Part shown: positions 19,453 through 28,543 of the stretch, one piece after another
Layout: every line of letters begins with the position of its first letter
Numbering within the stretch: position 1 is the stretch's first letter
NCBI RefSeq assembly: GCF_900078195.1
Contig: NZ_FJVE01000007.1
Coordinates: 124,001-188,000 of the forward strand
DNA length: 64,000 nt
From: Clostridium sp. Marseille-P299
GTDB lineage: Bacteria > Bacillota > Clostridia > Lachnospirales > Lachnospiraceae
Direction of reading: 5' to 3'
The notes under the pieces: generated by a model
The model's input: only the letters and a program-made list of their open reading frames with translations
Databases searched by the model: none
Told to the model about the DNA's origin: nothing
Position numbers and translations under genes: made by a program

Positions 19453-20730
19453 ATGAAGGTATTAATTGTAGGTGGTGGCGGAAGAGAACACGCGATAGCA
19501 AGGAAAGTAAAGGAAAGCAAACGTGTGGATTTTATCTATTGTGCTCCTGGTAATGCTGGAATCTCAGAAATAGCAACTTGTGTTCCAATTGGTGTTATGG
19601 AATTTGAAAAATTAGCAGACTTTGCGAAAGAAAATAATATAGATTTGACGATTATTGGACCGGATGATCCTTTGGTTGGTGGTATTGTAGATGTGTTTGA
19701 GGAAAAAGGACTTCGTGTATTTGGTCCAAGAAAGAATGCAGCGATCATCGAAGGTTCAAAAGCATTTTCTAAGGACCTTATGAAAAAATATAAGATACCT
19801 ACTGCGTCTTATGAAACGTTTCAAAACCCAGAGGATGCGATTCATTATTTGCAAACAGCAAAGTTACCAATTGTTTTAAAAGCAGATGGACTTGCACTTG
19901 GTAAAGGTGTTCTTATTTGCAATACCCTTGAGGAGGCAATCGCTGGAGTAAAAGCAATCATGCTTGATAAACAGTTTGGTTCGGCTGGAGATCAATTGGT
20001 AATTGAAGAGTTTATGACAGGCAAAGAGGTTTCCGTCTTGGCATTTTGTGATGGAACCAATATTGTTCCTATGACAAGTGCACAAGATCATAAACGAGCG
20101 AAGGATGGGGATCAAGGATTAAATACAGGTGGTATGGGAACCTTCTCACCTAGTCCATTTTATACGAAAGAAGTTGACGAATTCTGTATAAAAAACATTT
20201 ATCAGCCTACAATGGCGGCAATGAAAAACGAAAGTAGAGACTTTGTTGGCATATTATTTTTCGGATTAATGTTAACGGAACAAGGCCCTATCGTAATCGA
20301 ATATAATGCTAGATTTGGCGATCCTGAAACACAAGTTGTACTGCCTCGAATGAAAACAGATATTGTAGATGTTTTTGAAGCTTGTATTGATGGAAAATTA
20401 AAGGATGTAGAGCTTGAATTCGAAGATAATGCAGCAGTGTGTGTAGTTTTAGCCTCTGAGGGATATCCGGAAGCATATGAAAAAGGTTTTCCTATCCATG
20501 GACTTGAAAATTTTGAAGGAAAAGATGGATATTATGTATTCCATGCTGGCACGAAAAAGATGGATAATGATATTGTAACAAATGGTGGTCGTGTGCTTGG
20601 GGTTACTGCCACTGGTAAGGATTTAAAAGAGGCAAGAAAGAATGCCTATGAAGCTACTGAATGGATATCTTTTAAAAATAAATACAAAAGAAATGATATT
20701 GGAAAATCTATAGATGAGTTCCAGTCATAA
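19453..20730 (+). CDS. purD: Phosphoribosylamine--glycine ligase
   Basis: 425 residues, an ATP-grasp ligase that makes GAR from phosphoribosylamine and glycine. VGGGGREHAIARK at the N-terminus, FGPRKNAAIIEGSKAFSK near residue 92, the KADGLALGKGV loop near residue 138, and the acidic IEYNARFGDPETQ near residue 280 (metal ligands) are intact. GGAGG precedes the ATG. It ends the purMND operon. Confidence 0.97.
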   Translation: MKVLIVGGGGREHAIARKVKESKRVDFIYCAPGNAGISEIATCVPIGVMEFEKLADFAKENNIDLTIIGPDDPLVGGIVDVFEEKGLRVFGPRKNAAIIEGSKAFSKDLMKKYKIPTASYETFQNPEDAIHYLQTAKLPIVLKADGLALGKGVLICNTLEEAIAGVKAIMLDKQFGSAGDQLVIEEFMTGKEVSVLAFCDGTNIVPMTSAQDHKRAKDGDQGLNTGGMGTFSPSPFYTKEVDEFCIKNIYQPTMAAMKNESRDFVGILFFGLMLTEQGPIVIEYNARFGDPETQVVLPRMKTDIVDVFEACIDGKLKDVELEFEDNAAVCVVLASEGYPEAYEKGFPIHGLENFEGKDGYYVFHAGTKKMDNDIVTNGGRVLGVTATGKDLKEARKNAYEATEWISFKNKYKRNDIGKSIDEFQS

Positions 20731-20780
20731 GCTTTTTGAGGCTTTAATAGCAATAAATTTGATTAATAGTGGAATTTAGA

Positions 20781-20830
20781 GAATGCATAATCAGCAATTA
20801 ATATACAATTGGTGATTATGCATTTTCTTT
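20781..20830 (+). terminator. Terminator of purMND
   Basis: Stem GAATGCATAATCA.CAATT / AATTG.TGATTATGCATT, followed by a T-rich run. Confidence 0.85.
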
Positions 20831-20977
20831 TTCAATTAAAATAATTTCTATTATGACAAAATATCAGAAATATGCAAAAAAAATGCCATACAAGTGCCAT
20901 AACTCTTGCCTAATATATTAAAAGATTGTAGAATAAAGTAAGTTAAGCGAATCGGAATGAAAGGGTTAGAGAAAATT

Positions 20978-23900
20978 ATGGAATTTAAGTATAAGAAACT
21001 GCTGATGGTATTGTTGTGTATTAGTTTGGTGATACCACAGTTGATATCACCATTATCTAGGACGGTATTTGCAGCAACAACTGGGAAATGTACGGCAACT
21101 TCTTTATTCATACGTACAGGCCCTGGTACAAATCATGATAAAGTATTAGTAGATACGGCAGAAGCGTATCTTGTAAAGGACCAAGAAGTAACTATTTTAG
21201 GTGAGAAAGATGGTTGGTATCAAATTCAAGCAACTTTTTTAGGACAACCTGTTGAGGGTTATTGCTTGGGTACATATATAAAAACAGTTGAAGATTCCAC
21301 CACTGAGACTCCGACACAGGCACCAACGCAAGCTCCAAAGCCAACGGAAGCGCCAACACCAACAGAGGCACCTGTGACTTCAACAAAAGTTTCATATAAA
21401 CTTTCTATTTCTGCAAAGATTACAGCCAATGAGTTGAATTTAAGAAAGCAGGCAACAAAGAATGGAACAGTTGTAGCAACCCTTAAAAAAGGTGCAGTTG
21501 TTACAATTACTTCAGGAAAGTCAAACGGAACAGAAAAGTGGTACTATGTAACTGCTAAAGTGGATAATAAAACCGTAAAAGGTTATGTGCTAAGTGATTA
21601 TGTTGCATGTACGTTTGGTACAGGATTTTATGCGAAAATGAAAGCAAATGTAACATTGTCTTCGAAAGCAGGGACTTCAACAGCGGTAACCGTAGGTGGT
21701 AAGAAGGTAACAGTAAAGAAAGCGGATATCGTTTGGGTAAGTGCTGAGGAAACCGTGGCGGGAGAAAAGTGGTTTCGTGTAGGGATTACATATCAAGGAA
21801 AAACAGTAAGAGGATATGTTAAGTCTAGTCAACTTATACTTTTAGGTAAGAAGGTAACAACAACGGTTACTACAACGCCAACACCGACACCAACACCTGT
21901 TCCTACACAGGCTCCAACGGAAACACCAGATTCCTCTGAAAGTACAATTGAGAGTAAGAACTTAAGTTTACCTGCTACAGTAAATGCAAGCGGAGTAAAT
22001 CTTAGAAAAGATGCATCAGCGAGCAGTACAAAACTTGCAACGATGGACAACAAAACAGCAGTGACTGTTTTAGGTACAAAGAAGAGTGGATCGGAAATTT
22101 GGTATCAAATTTCTGTTAAAGTGAATGGAAAGACTACAAAAGGATATGTCCTTAGTAATTATATAACTTTTACATTTAAGACTGGTTTTTACGGTGTTAT
22201 TAGTGAAGCCAAGATTGGAATGCAAAAAACTGCGGGAGCAGGTGGCGCTAGTGTAACACTTAGCAATGGAAAAGCAGTATCTCTTACGAAAGGGACGAAC
22301 GTTTGGATTAGCGCTGAAAAAACTGTAGGCGGTGAAAAGTGGTTCCTTGTTGGGATTACGATAGAAGGAAAAGCAACGAGGGGTTACGTGAAAGCAAGCA
22401 GCTTAACGATTACTGGTAAGAAAACAACCGAAACAGTTAAGCCAACACCAACACCGACTCCAACACCAACGCCTGGCAATACTGTTGATGATAAGGAAGA
22501 TTTTCAGATACCAGGAATTGTAACAGCGAATACTCTTAATCTAAGAGAAGAAGCATCCGCTAGTAGTAATAAATTAGGAACGTTAACAAATAATACTAAA
22601 GTTACAATTTTAAATGAGAGTGATGTGAATTCAGAAACTTGGTATCGCGTTGCTACAGAGATTAATGGTAAATCTCAGATTGGATATGTATTAAGTACGT
22701 ATGTTAAATTAACATTGAAGGATACAGTACCTGCAGAAGTTGCTAGTAAGAGTCTTAATCCAAGAATAGCTGCGAAATCATCCGCTGCTTACGTTAAGAA
22801 TAAGGCTGGTAACATTGTATCTCTTGAATCTGGAGCAAACATTACAATTATAGCGGAACAAACAGTAGGTGCAGATAAATGGTTTAAGATAAAAGCTACG
22901 GTGAGTAAAGAAACCATAGAAGGCTATGTTCTTGCTAGTGATATTAATTTTAGTGTAACATCTACTTCGGTAACACCAACACCATTACCAACAGTTACAC
23001 CAGAACCAACGGTAACTCCAGAACCTACCAAAACTCCAGAGGCAACGGTTACGCCAGAACCGACAATCATACCAAGTCCAACGGTAACAACAGCACCGAC
23101 TCCAACACCAGTAACAGAAGTATTTTCAGGTACAGGGTTGATTAAAGATGCAAGTGCTCTTGCAGTAAAGGTAGATCCAGGATATAGCAGTTCTTTTGTA
23201 AATGATGAAAATGGAAATCCAATTTTATTAAGTGCTGGAAAAGTAATTTCTCTTCACGGCTATGCATATAAGGATTCCTTAAAATGGTATCATATTAGTT
23301 TTGATAATAATGGTATCGAATATTATGGATATGTAGTTGAAAAATATGTAGAAATAGATTCAGGATCCATTGAGGATGGAAATTCTAGTATACCTGGGAA
23401 TGGAAATAGCAGTGTAGACTTTGAAACAAAGTTAAACAATGAAGGATTCCCTGAAAGTTATAAAGTATACCTACGTCAATTACATCAAATGTATCCAAAC
23501 TGGGAATTTACAGCATATCATACAGGTTTGGATTGGAATACTGTAATTGAAAAACAAGGAGTAGCTGGAAAGAATTTAATTACAAATAGTAAAGGAATTG
23601 GCTGGAAGTCATTAGAGACTGGTGCCTATAACTGGAAAACAGACAGTTTTATTGTATATGATGGCTCCACATGGGTTACAGCTTCCAAAGAGGCGATTGC
23701 TTATTATATGGATCCAAGAAATTTCTTAACGGAAAATGGTATCTTCCAGTTTGAGCATCTAGCTTATAAGCCAACTTATCAGAACTTAGCTGGTGTAGAA
23801 AATATTCTTAAGAATACACCACTTTACAAGACAAATTACACGTATACTGATGACGCTGGAATAACTCAGACAATTTCCTATGGTACAACATTTATGAGAG

Positions 23901-24706
23901 CAGCTGAATATTCTGGAGTAAGTCCATATCACTTAGCTTCTCGTGTAAAACAAGAGGTTGTAACTGGAACCAACAGTTTAAGTAATAGCGTTTCAGGAAC
24001 GTTTTCAGGCTTTGAAGGATTATTTAACTTTTACAATATAGGTGCGTATCACAGTACGGTTGCAGGTGGTGCAATTGCGAATGGATTGAAGTATGCGAAA
24101 AATGGTAGTACAAATGCTACTTTGAATGCAAATTCATTGATACCTTGGAATAATCGCTATCGTGCTATTGTAGGAGGAGGCTATATTATTGGTAATTCTT
24201 ATATTAGTAAAGGCCAGGATACGATTTATTTACAAAAGTTTAATGTGACCCCAACTTCAACCCACTCACATCAATATATGGCAAATGTTGAGGCTCCATA
24301 TGCAGAAAGTAAAAAAGTATTTGCTGCATATTCGGATGTAAGTAGCTCACCAATTGTATTTTCAATACCAGTATATCTTAATATGCCAGCAACAGCATGT
24401 GCTGCGCCTAGCAACGGGGCAAATCCAAACAACTGGCTAAAAACATTAAAAGTACAGGATATTGAAGGAAATGATTTAGGATTAACACCAACATTTGATA
24501 TTAGTAAAGATCAGGAATATACGCTTATTGTTGATTCTTCCTGTGAAGGTATTAATGTTATTGCAACATCAGTAAGTACAAAAGCAAGTGTTCGTGGAAC
24601 TGGCTATGTTGTTTTACAATATGGAGAAAATCCTATTACTGTAAGCGTTACAGCTGAAAATGGTGATGTTAGAAATTATGTAATAACGATTGTCAGAGGA
24701 TATTAA
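20978..24706 (+). CDS. Large secreted SH3-domain N-acetylglucosaminidase (autolysin)
   Basis: 1242 residues from the ATG at 20978; a second ATG 21 nt upstream is in frame but lacks a ribosome site. A signal peptide ends near TVFAAT. Then follow a first bacterial SH3 domain, and three further SH3-type repeats (ANELNLRKQATKNGTVV, ASGVNLRKDASASSTKL, ANTLNLREEASASSNKL) alternating with a second repeat type containing GEKWFRVGIT. They are separated by Thr/Pro linkers. The C-terminal catalytic part, roughly residues 825-1140, has the endo-beta-N-acetylglucosaminidase (GH73-like) stretch HLASRVKQEVVTG and GLFNFYNIGAYHST. A cadherin-like beta domain closes the protein. It most likely cleaves peptidoglycan glycan strands at the cell surface. 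No LPXTG motif is visible; binding is through SH3 domains. Confidence 0.9.
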   Translation: MEFKYKKLLMVLLCISLVIPQLISPLSRTVFAATTGKCTATSLFIRTGPGTNHDKVLVDTAEAYLVKDQEVTILGEKDGWYQIQATFLGQPVEGYCLGTYIKTVEDSTTETPTQAPTQAPKPTEAPTPTEAPVTSTKVSYKLSISAKITANELNLRKQATKNGTVVATLKKGAVVTITSGKSNGTEKWYYVTAKVDNKTVKGYVLSDYVACTFGTGFYAKMKANVTLSSKAGTSTAVTVGGKKVTVKKADIVWVSAEETVAGEKWFRVGITYQGKTVRGYVKSSQLILLGKKVTTTVTTTPTPTPTPVPTQAPTETPDSSESTIESKNLSLPATVNASGVNLRKDASASSTKLATMDNKTAVTVLGTKKSGSEIWYQISVKVNGKTTKGYVLSNYITFTFKTGFYGVISEAKIGMQKTAGAGGASVTLSNGKAVSLTKGTNVWISAEKTVGGEKWFLVGITIEGKATRGYVKASSLTITGKKTTETVKPTPTPTPTPTPGNTVDDKEDFQIPGIVTANTLNLREEASASSNKLGTLTNNTKVTILNESDVNSETWYRVATEINGKSQIGYVLSTYVKLTLKDTVPAEVASKSLNPRIAAKSSAAYVKNKAGNIVSLESGANITIIAEQTVGADKWFKIKATVSKETIEGYVLASDINFSVTSTSVTPTPLPTVTPEPTVTPEPTKTPEATVTPEPTIIPSPTVTTAPTPTPVTEVFSGTGLIKDASALAVKVDPGYSSSFVNDENGNPILLSAGKVISLHGYAYKDSLKWYHISFDNNGIEYYGYVVEKYVEIDSGSIEDGNSSIPGNGNSSVDFETKLNNEGFPESYKVYLRQLHQMYPNWEFTAYHTGLDWNTVIEKQGVAGKNLITNSKGIGWKSLETGAYNWKTDSFIVYDGSTWVTASKEAIAYYMDPRNFLTENGIFQFEHLAYKPTYQNLAGVENILKNTPLYKTNYTYTDDAGITQTISYGTTFMRAAEYSGVSPYHLASRVKQEVVTGTNSLSNSVSGTFSGFEGLFNFYNIGAYHSTVAGGAIANGLKYAKNGSTNATLNANSLIPWNNRYRAIVGGGYIIGNSYISKGQDTIYLQKFNVTPTSTHSHQYMANVEAPYAESKKVFAAYSDVSSSPIVFSIPVYLNMPATACAAPSNGANPNNWLKTLKVQDIEGNDLGLTPTFDISKDQEYTLIVDSSCEGINVIATSVSTKASVRGTGYVVLQYGENPITVSVTAENGDVRNYVITIVRGY

Positions 24707-24726
24707 TAGAGTTCGTTAATTTATAG

Positions 24727-24791
24727 AGGTTGTCTTTAAACATGAATCAACAAATGGATTTTTGTGTTTCTCGTTTAAAGGCGACCTTTTA
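24727..24791 (+). terminator. Terminator of the autolysin gene
   Basis: Arms AGGTTGTCTTTAAAC / GTTTAAAGGCGACCT, followed by TTTT. Confidence 0.8.
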
Positions 24792-24885
24792 TAATTTTTA
24801 TAAAAATAAATATTAATTTGAAGTGTACATATTTTGTTTCTAAAAAATCAAAAAATAATCTGCTTATTGCAGTATGGAGGTTCAA

Positions 24886-26142
24886 ATGAAGACAATAAAG
24901 AAAAGTATAATTTGTTTAATTACAAGCATATTGCTTATCATATCAGCTTTATTACCAAAAGAAGTAGTAAAAGCAGCCAGTTCAACCGTATATTTTGAAA
25001 CCGATGAAACTACGTTAACTGTTGGGAATACAATATCTATATATTTATGTGTAGATTCAGATGTAACATTAGGAGATTTTGAGGGCTTTATTTCATACAA
25101 TGCAGATATAATAGAGTATGTGAGTGGAGCAAGTTGCATTACTGGTGGAGATGGCGTATTAAAGGTATATGACTATGGCGCATCAACGACAAATACACGA
25201 AAATATATTTTAAATTTTAAAATAATTGATGTTGGTAGCTCAGAACTTAATGTTACTGAGGCTGTAGCTTACGAGTACGAGAGTGGAGATGCAATGTCTT
25301 TATCTAGCACACCTCTTAAAATAAATACGACTGCACCAAAAACAGCATCTGAAAATACAATGTTAGAAACACTAAAAATAAGTCCAGGGACCTTAACTCC
25401 TAGTTTTGATCCAGAGGTTTATGTCTATAATACTGAAGTAGATGCAAATACACAAAATTTAATTTTAAGTGCGTTGGCACAGGATGTAGAGGCAAAAGTA
25501 AAGATTACAGGGAATCAGAATTTAGTACCAGGTAGTAATAAAGTTGTTATTGAAGTAGTTGCAGAGGCAGGAAATACAAAGGAATATGTGATTACAGTCA
25601 ATAAGGAAGAGAAAGTAGAAGATAAGGAAGAAGTAAATGAATCAAAGGACTCCAATGACAATGGGCAAAACGAATGGAGATTTCAAGCAAGCAATATTAA
25701 TGGAGTCGTTCAAATTTCTGGTCAATATTATTTTACAGTACCAAAGAATGCAAATGGGGTTGAAATTCCAAAGGGTTATGAAAGAAGCGATTTTGTATTA
25801 GATGGGATTACAATTCCTGCATATCAAAAAGAAGGAACTACAGATAGTGATTATCTGCTTTTAGTACTAACCAACGAAGCTGGGGAAACAGGATTATATC
25901 GATATGACCGTATAGAGAAGACAGTTCAAAGATATCCAGATGAGAAAATAGTGCTATCTAACCCCTCAGATGAATCCTATGAAATCGCAGAACTATCAGA
26001 GCTTGTTCGTGATTACAAAGAAAATTTAAGTCAGCTAGCTTTAATTATAGCGTTATTGATCGCTTTATCGGGTATATTACTTATTGGTTTGATACATTTT
26101 TATATTAAGTCAAAAGGTATGAAGTCGGACGATTTAGATTAG
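24886..26142 (+). CDS. Membrane-anchored cohesin-domain protein
   Basis: 418 residues. The start is the ATG after TATGGAGGTTCAA; an ATG 12 nt upstream overlaps that ribosome site and is rejected. A signal peptide is followed by a cohesin-like domain at about residues 32-150 (VGNTISIYLCVDSDV, GDFEGFISYNADIIEYVSG). A cadherin-like beta sandwich covers about 160-245 (FDPEVYVYNTEVDANTQ), then an acidic linker, an unassigned domain, and a C-terminal transmembrane helix (LALIIALLIALSGILLIGLI) with a basic tail. The topology is outside-facing. Cohesins bind dockerins in cellulosomes, but such isolated domains are common in surface proteins; no dockerin protein is seen in the window. Confidence 0.75.
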   Translation: MKTIKKSIICLITSILLIISALLPKEVVKAASSTVYFETDETTLTVGNTISIYLCVDSDVTLGDFEGFISYNADIIEYVSGASCITGGDGVLKVYDYGASTTNTRKYILNFKIIDVGSSELNVTEAVAYEYESGDAMSLSSTPLKINTTAPKTASENTMLETLKISPGTLTPSFDPEVYVYNTEVDANTQNLILSALAQDVEAKVKITGNQNLVPGSNKVVIEVVAEAGNTKEYVITVNKEEKVEDKEEVNESKDSNDNGQNEWRFQASNINGVVQISGQYYFTVPKNANGVEIPKGYERSDFVLDGITIPAYQKEGTTDSDYLLLVLTNEAGETGLYRYDRIEKTVQRYPDEKIVLSNPSDESYEIAELSELVRDYKENLSQLALIIALLIALSGILLIGLIHFYIKSKGMKSDDLD

Positions 26143-26144
26143 AA

Positions 26145-26182
26145 TTGACAATGTGTTTGTTTTGTTATATTATTAATATAAC
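26145..26182 (+). promoter_or_regulatory. Promoter with overlapping operator palindrome
   Basis: TTGACA (26145-26150), 17 nt, TATTAT (26168-26173). A perfect 9-bp inverted repeat, GTTATATTA-T-TAATATAAC (26164-26182), covers the -10 box. It lies 44 bp before the GntR start and fits autoregulation by that protein. Confidence 0.7.
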
Positions 26183-26225
26183 AGCTAAAACAAATCTCAG
26201 AGGATGAAATATCGGAGGTGTAACT

Positions 26226-26609
26226 GTGATAGTTAGAATAGATTTTAATAGTGATGAAGCTATTTATATTCAGCTAAGGAATCAAATAATTTTAGGGATT
26301 GCAAATTCAGAAATTAGAGATGGAGATAATTTACCATCTGTTCGAGAATTAGCTGACAACATTGGCATAAACATGCATACTGTAAATAAAGCATATACTA
26401 TATTAAAGCAAGAAGGATATGTGAAGTTAGATAGAAGAAAAGGCGCTGTAATATCACTTGATTGTGATAAAATCCGTGTTAAAAATGAACTAATTGGACA
26501 AATGCGTGTATTAATGGCGCAAGCCATTTGTAAGGACATTAGTAGTGAAGAGATACACGAAATAGTAGATAATATTTATAAAGAGTTTATGGACCAATCT
26601 AAAAGTTGA
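26226..26609 (+). CDS. GntR family regulator, YtrA type
   Basis: 127 residues with the winged-helix DNA-binding domain of GntR proteins (IYIQLRNQIILGIANSEI, SVRELADNIGINMHTVNKAY) and only a short C-terminal helical tail of about 50 residues, as in the YtrA subfamily. It starts at a GTG after CGGAGG. YtrA regulators usually sit with ABC transporters; here the gene heads the mcsA-mcsB-clpC stress cluster, the place normally held by ctsR. A palindrome over its promoter is a likely own binding site. A hairpin with a T-rich tail at 26623-26649 lies between it and mcsA. Confidence 0.88.
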   Translation: MIVRIDFNSDEAIYIQLRNQIILGIANSEIRDGDNLPSVRELADNIGINMHTVNKAYTILKQEGYVKLDRRKGAVISLDCDKIRVKNELIGQMRVLMAQAICKDISSEEIHEIVDNIYKEFMDQSKS

Positions 26610-26622
26610 AAGATTTTAGATA

Positions 26623-26649
26623 AGTAGTCATGGCATGATTACTATTTTA
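26623..26649 (+). terminator. Possible weak terminator between gntR and mcsA
   Basis: Hairpin AGTAGTCATG / CATGATTACT with almost no loop, followed by ATTTTAATT. It may only attenuate, since mcsA follows 40 bp later. Confidence 0.45.
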
Positions 26650-26689
26650 ATTGTAAATATGCCAAAATGATGATAAAGGAGGCGTTTTT

Positions 26690-27250
26690 ATGTTATGTGA
26701 TGTTTGCAACAAAAGAGAAGCAAAAATATATTATACTGAAATAGTTAATGGCAAGAAGAAAGAACAACACTTATGCGAGGAATGTGCAGCAGAACATACC
26801 TCTTTTAAGATAAAAAACCCTATTACAAATCAAGAGTTTACCATAGGGGGCTTACTATCAGGAATACTTGAAAGTTATAGCACATCGGATAATAAAGAAG
26901 AAAGTTCATCCGAGGTAACTTGTATAAAATGCGGATTGAAATATAGTGAATTTTTAAATCATGGAAAGTTTGGTTGCGCAGGGTGCTATCATAGCTTTGG
27001 TAAAATGTTACCAAAGAGCTTTCGCAGTATTCACGGTGCTGAATTACACACTGGTAAGAGACCAAAAGGTTATATTAGTGAAACCAATCGCATCGTGAAT
27101 AGTTTATCAGAATATGAGAAACTATCCATACAATTACAGCGAGCTATTGAACAAGAGGAATTTGAAGAAGCAGCAAAAATTAGGGATGCGATGAAAGCAA
27201 TAAAAAATAATGAAGTAGAACCATCCAATCACGAACACCAAGGGTGTTAA
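26690..27250 (+). CDS. mcsA: McsA, zinc-finger activator of the McsB arginine kinase
   Basis: 186 residues. Four CxxC pairs are visible: MLCDVCNKREAK, HLCEECAAEH, CIKCGLKYSEF and GCAGCY. A UVR motif (IQLQRAIEQEEFEEAAKIRD) lies at the C-terminus. McsA binds zinc and stimulates McsB in the class III stress response. AGGAGGCG precedes the ATG. The next genes are mcsB and clpC, the classical order. Confidence 0.93.
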   Translation: MLCDVCNKREAKIYYTEIVNGKKKEQHLCEECAAEHTSFKIKNPITNQEFTIGGLLSGILESYSTSDNKEESSSEVTCIKCGLKYSEFLNHGKFGCAGCYHSFGKMLPKSFRSIHGAELHTGKRPKGYISETNRIVNSLSEYEKLSIQLQRAIEQEEFEEAAKIRDAMKAIKNNEVEPSNHEHQGC

Positions 27251-27310
27251 ATTTATAAGAACTTAATACGTGTTACTTTCTTTAAATGTTGTGTCGCCTT
27301 AGGAGGCGAA

Positions 27311-27415
27311 ATGGGAGGCAGTGTGATAATTGAAAATCTAGTTTCACACGCAGGTTTGTGCTTGCGCACCACAAACTTGTTATGCACAAAGAACGTGTGC
27401 AAGAATGGGGATTAA
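27311..27415 (+). CDS. Possible small ORF between mcsA and mcsB
   Basis: A 34-codon frame starting 4 nt after TAGGAGG and ending TAA one nucleotide before the mcsB ATG. The product would contain MGGSVIIENLVSHAGLC and two more Cys, with no family I know. The tight junction with mcsB suggests translational coupling. The same region contains several small hairpins (for example GCACA/TGTGC at 27383-27399), so an RNA role is an equal alternative. Confidence 0.35.
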   Translation: MGGSVIIENLVSHAGLCLRTTNLLCTKNVCKNGD

Positions 27416-27416
27416 T

Positions 27417-28457
27417 ATGCAAAAATGGTATGAAACAGAGGTTGATAAGAAAAATGTAGTTATCTCTAGTCGAATCCGTTTAGCAAGAAATTTAAAAAAT
27501 TATTGTTTTCAAGAGAAACTAAAGGATGAAGACGCACAAGAATTAGTATCAGAGATAATGAGCATTAAAAATGACCTGGAAAAAAGCGAGGGTACAGAAT
27601 ATAATAGCTTTCAAGTGAATAAACTAGCAGATCTTGAGAAAGCATCCATGGCAGAATATCATATGATATCACCATTACTTTCAGGGAAAAAGCAAAGCAC
27701 AGGTCTACTAAGCTCACAAGACCAAGGAATGAGTATTATGATCAACGAAGAAGATCACATACGAATTCAAGCAGTTAGTAGTGGGATGAGTATGAAAAAG
27801 GCGCTTGAAAGAGCTGAAAAAATAGACGATATTATTAGCGAAAAGTTTGAATATGCATTTGATGATAAATTTGGATATTTAACTTCTAGTCCTGCAAATG
27901 TTGGAACTGGGCTAAGAGCTTCTTATTTATTATTTTTACCTGCACTTACAATGGCGGGGAAAATACAAAAATTATCGGATGAAATTGAAAAGTATGGAGC
28001 TGTAATTCGTGGTGTTTATGGTGAAGAAAAAGATCATTTAGGTAATATATATCAGATCTCAAACAAAAAAACATTAGGAAGTAAAGAAAGCGAAATTGTT
28101 GAGAGTTTGACTCATATTGTGAAACAGGCAGTGGAACAAGAAAAGAAGAGAAGAGAATACTTGCTAACTGTAAACGGAGATGAGATTGAAGATAAGGTTT
28201 ATCGCTCTTACGGTGTTTTAAAATATGCCAAGAGATTAAATACGATGGATGCCATGACATTGTTAGCACAATTAAAATTAGGTGTTGATACTGATTTAAT
28301 AAAATTAAAAGAAGATAAGAACATTTTTCAGATGATGTTGGAGATACAACCGGCAAATCTACAAAAGATAATAGGAAAAAGTATTGCTAGTAACGAAAGA
28401 GATTTTTATCGTGCAGAGTATCTTAATCATGCACTTCCAGAATTAATTCTTTCGTGA
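27417..28457 (+). CDS. mcsB: Protein-arginine kinase McsB
   Basis: 346 residues from the ATG after ATGGGGATTAAT. McsB phosphorylates arginines and tags proteins for ClpCP. The phosphagen-kinase fold motifs VVISSRIRLARNLKNY near residue 15 and SPANVGTGLRAS near residue 158 are present. The loop usually reads CPTNxGTG; here the conserved Cys is Ser and Thr is Ala (SSPANVGTG). The rest, including arginine-rich nucleotide contacts, looks intact, so activity is likely but not certain. Confidence 0.93.
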   Translation: MQKWYETEVDKKNVVISSRIRLARNLKNYCFQEKLKDEDAQELVSEIMSIKNDLEKSEGTEYNSFQVNKLADLEKASMAEYHMISPLLSGKKQSTGLLSSQDQGMSIMINEEDHIRIQAVSSGMSMKKALERAEKIDDIISEKFEYAFDDKFGYLTSSPANVGTGLRASYLLFLPALTMAGKIQKLSDEIEKYGAVIRGVYGEEKDHLGNIYQISNKKTLGSKESEIVESLTHIVKQAVEQEKKRREYLLTVNGDEIEDKVYRSYGVLKYAKRLNTMDAMTLLAQLKLGVDTDLIKLKEDKNIFQMMLEIQPANLQKIIGKSIASNERDFYRAEYLNHALPELILS

Positions 28458-28483
28458 GTTTACTGGTATAAACCTGATTTAGA

Positions 28484-28532
28484 ATTTCGAGTGTCAAAAA
28501 CTTTTGACACTCGAAATGTTACATTGTAAAAT
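28484..28532 (+). promoter_or_regulatory. clpC promoter with perfect palindrome over the -35 box
   Basis: ATTTCGAGTGTCAAAA-AC-TTTTGACACTCGAAAT (28484-28517; each arm 16 nt) is a perfect inverted repeat. Its right arm supplies TTGACA (28504-28509), followed at 17 nt by TAAAAT (28527-28532). The repeat could be an operator, an mcsB terminator without T run, or both. It is not the CIRCE element or a standard CtsR heptad repeat. Confidence 0.6.
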
Positions 28533-28543
28533 ACAACTATATA

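Noticed and set aside
27946..28356. 136-residue minus-strand frame inside mcsB
   Set aside because: It is antisense to a conserved gene, has no ribosome site, and its composition follows the shadow frame.
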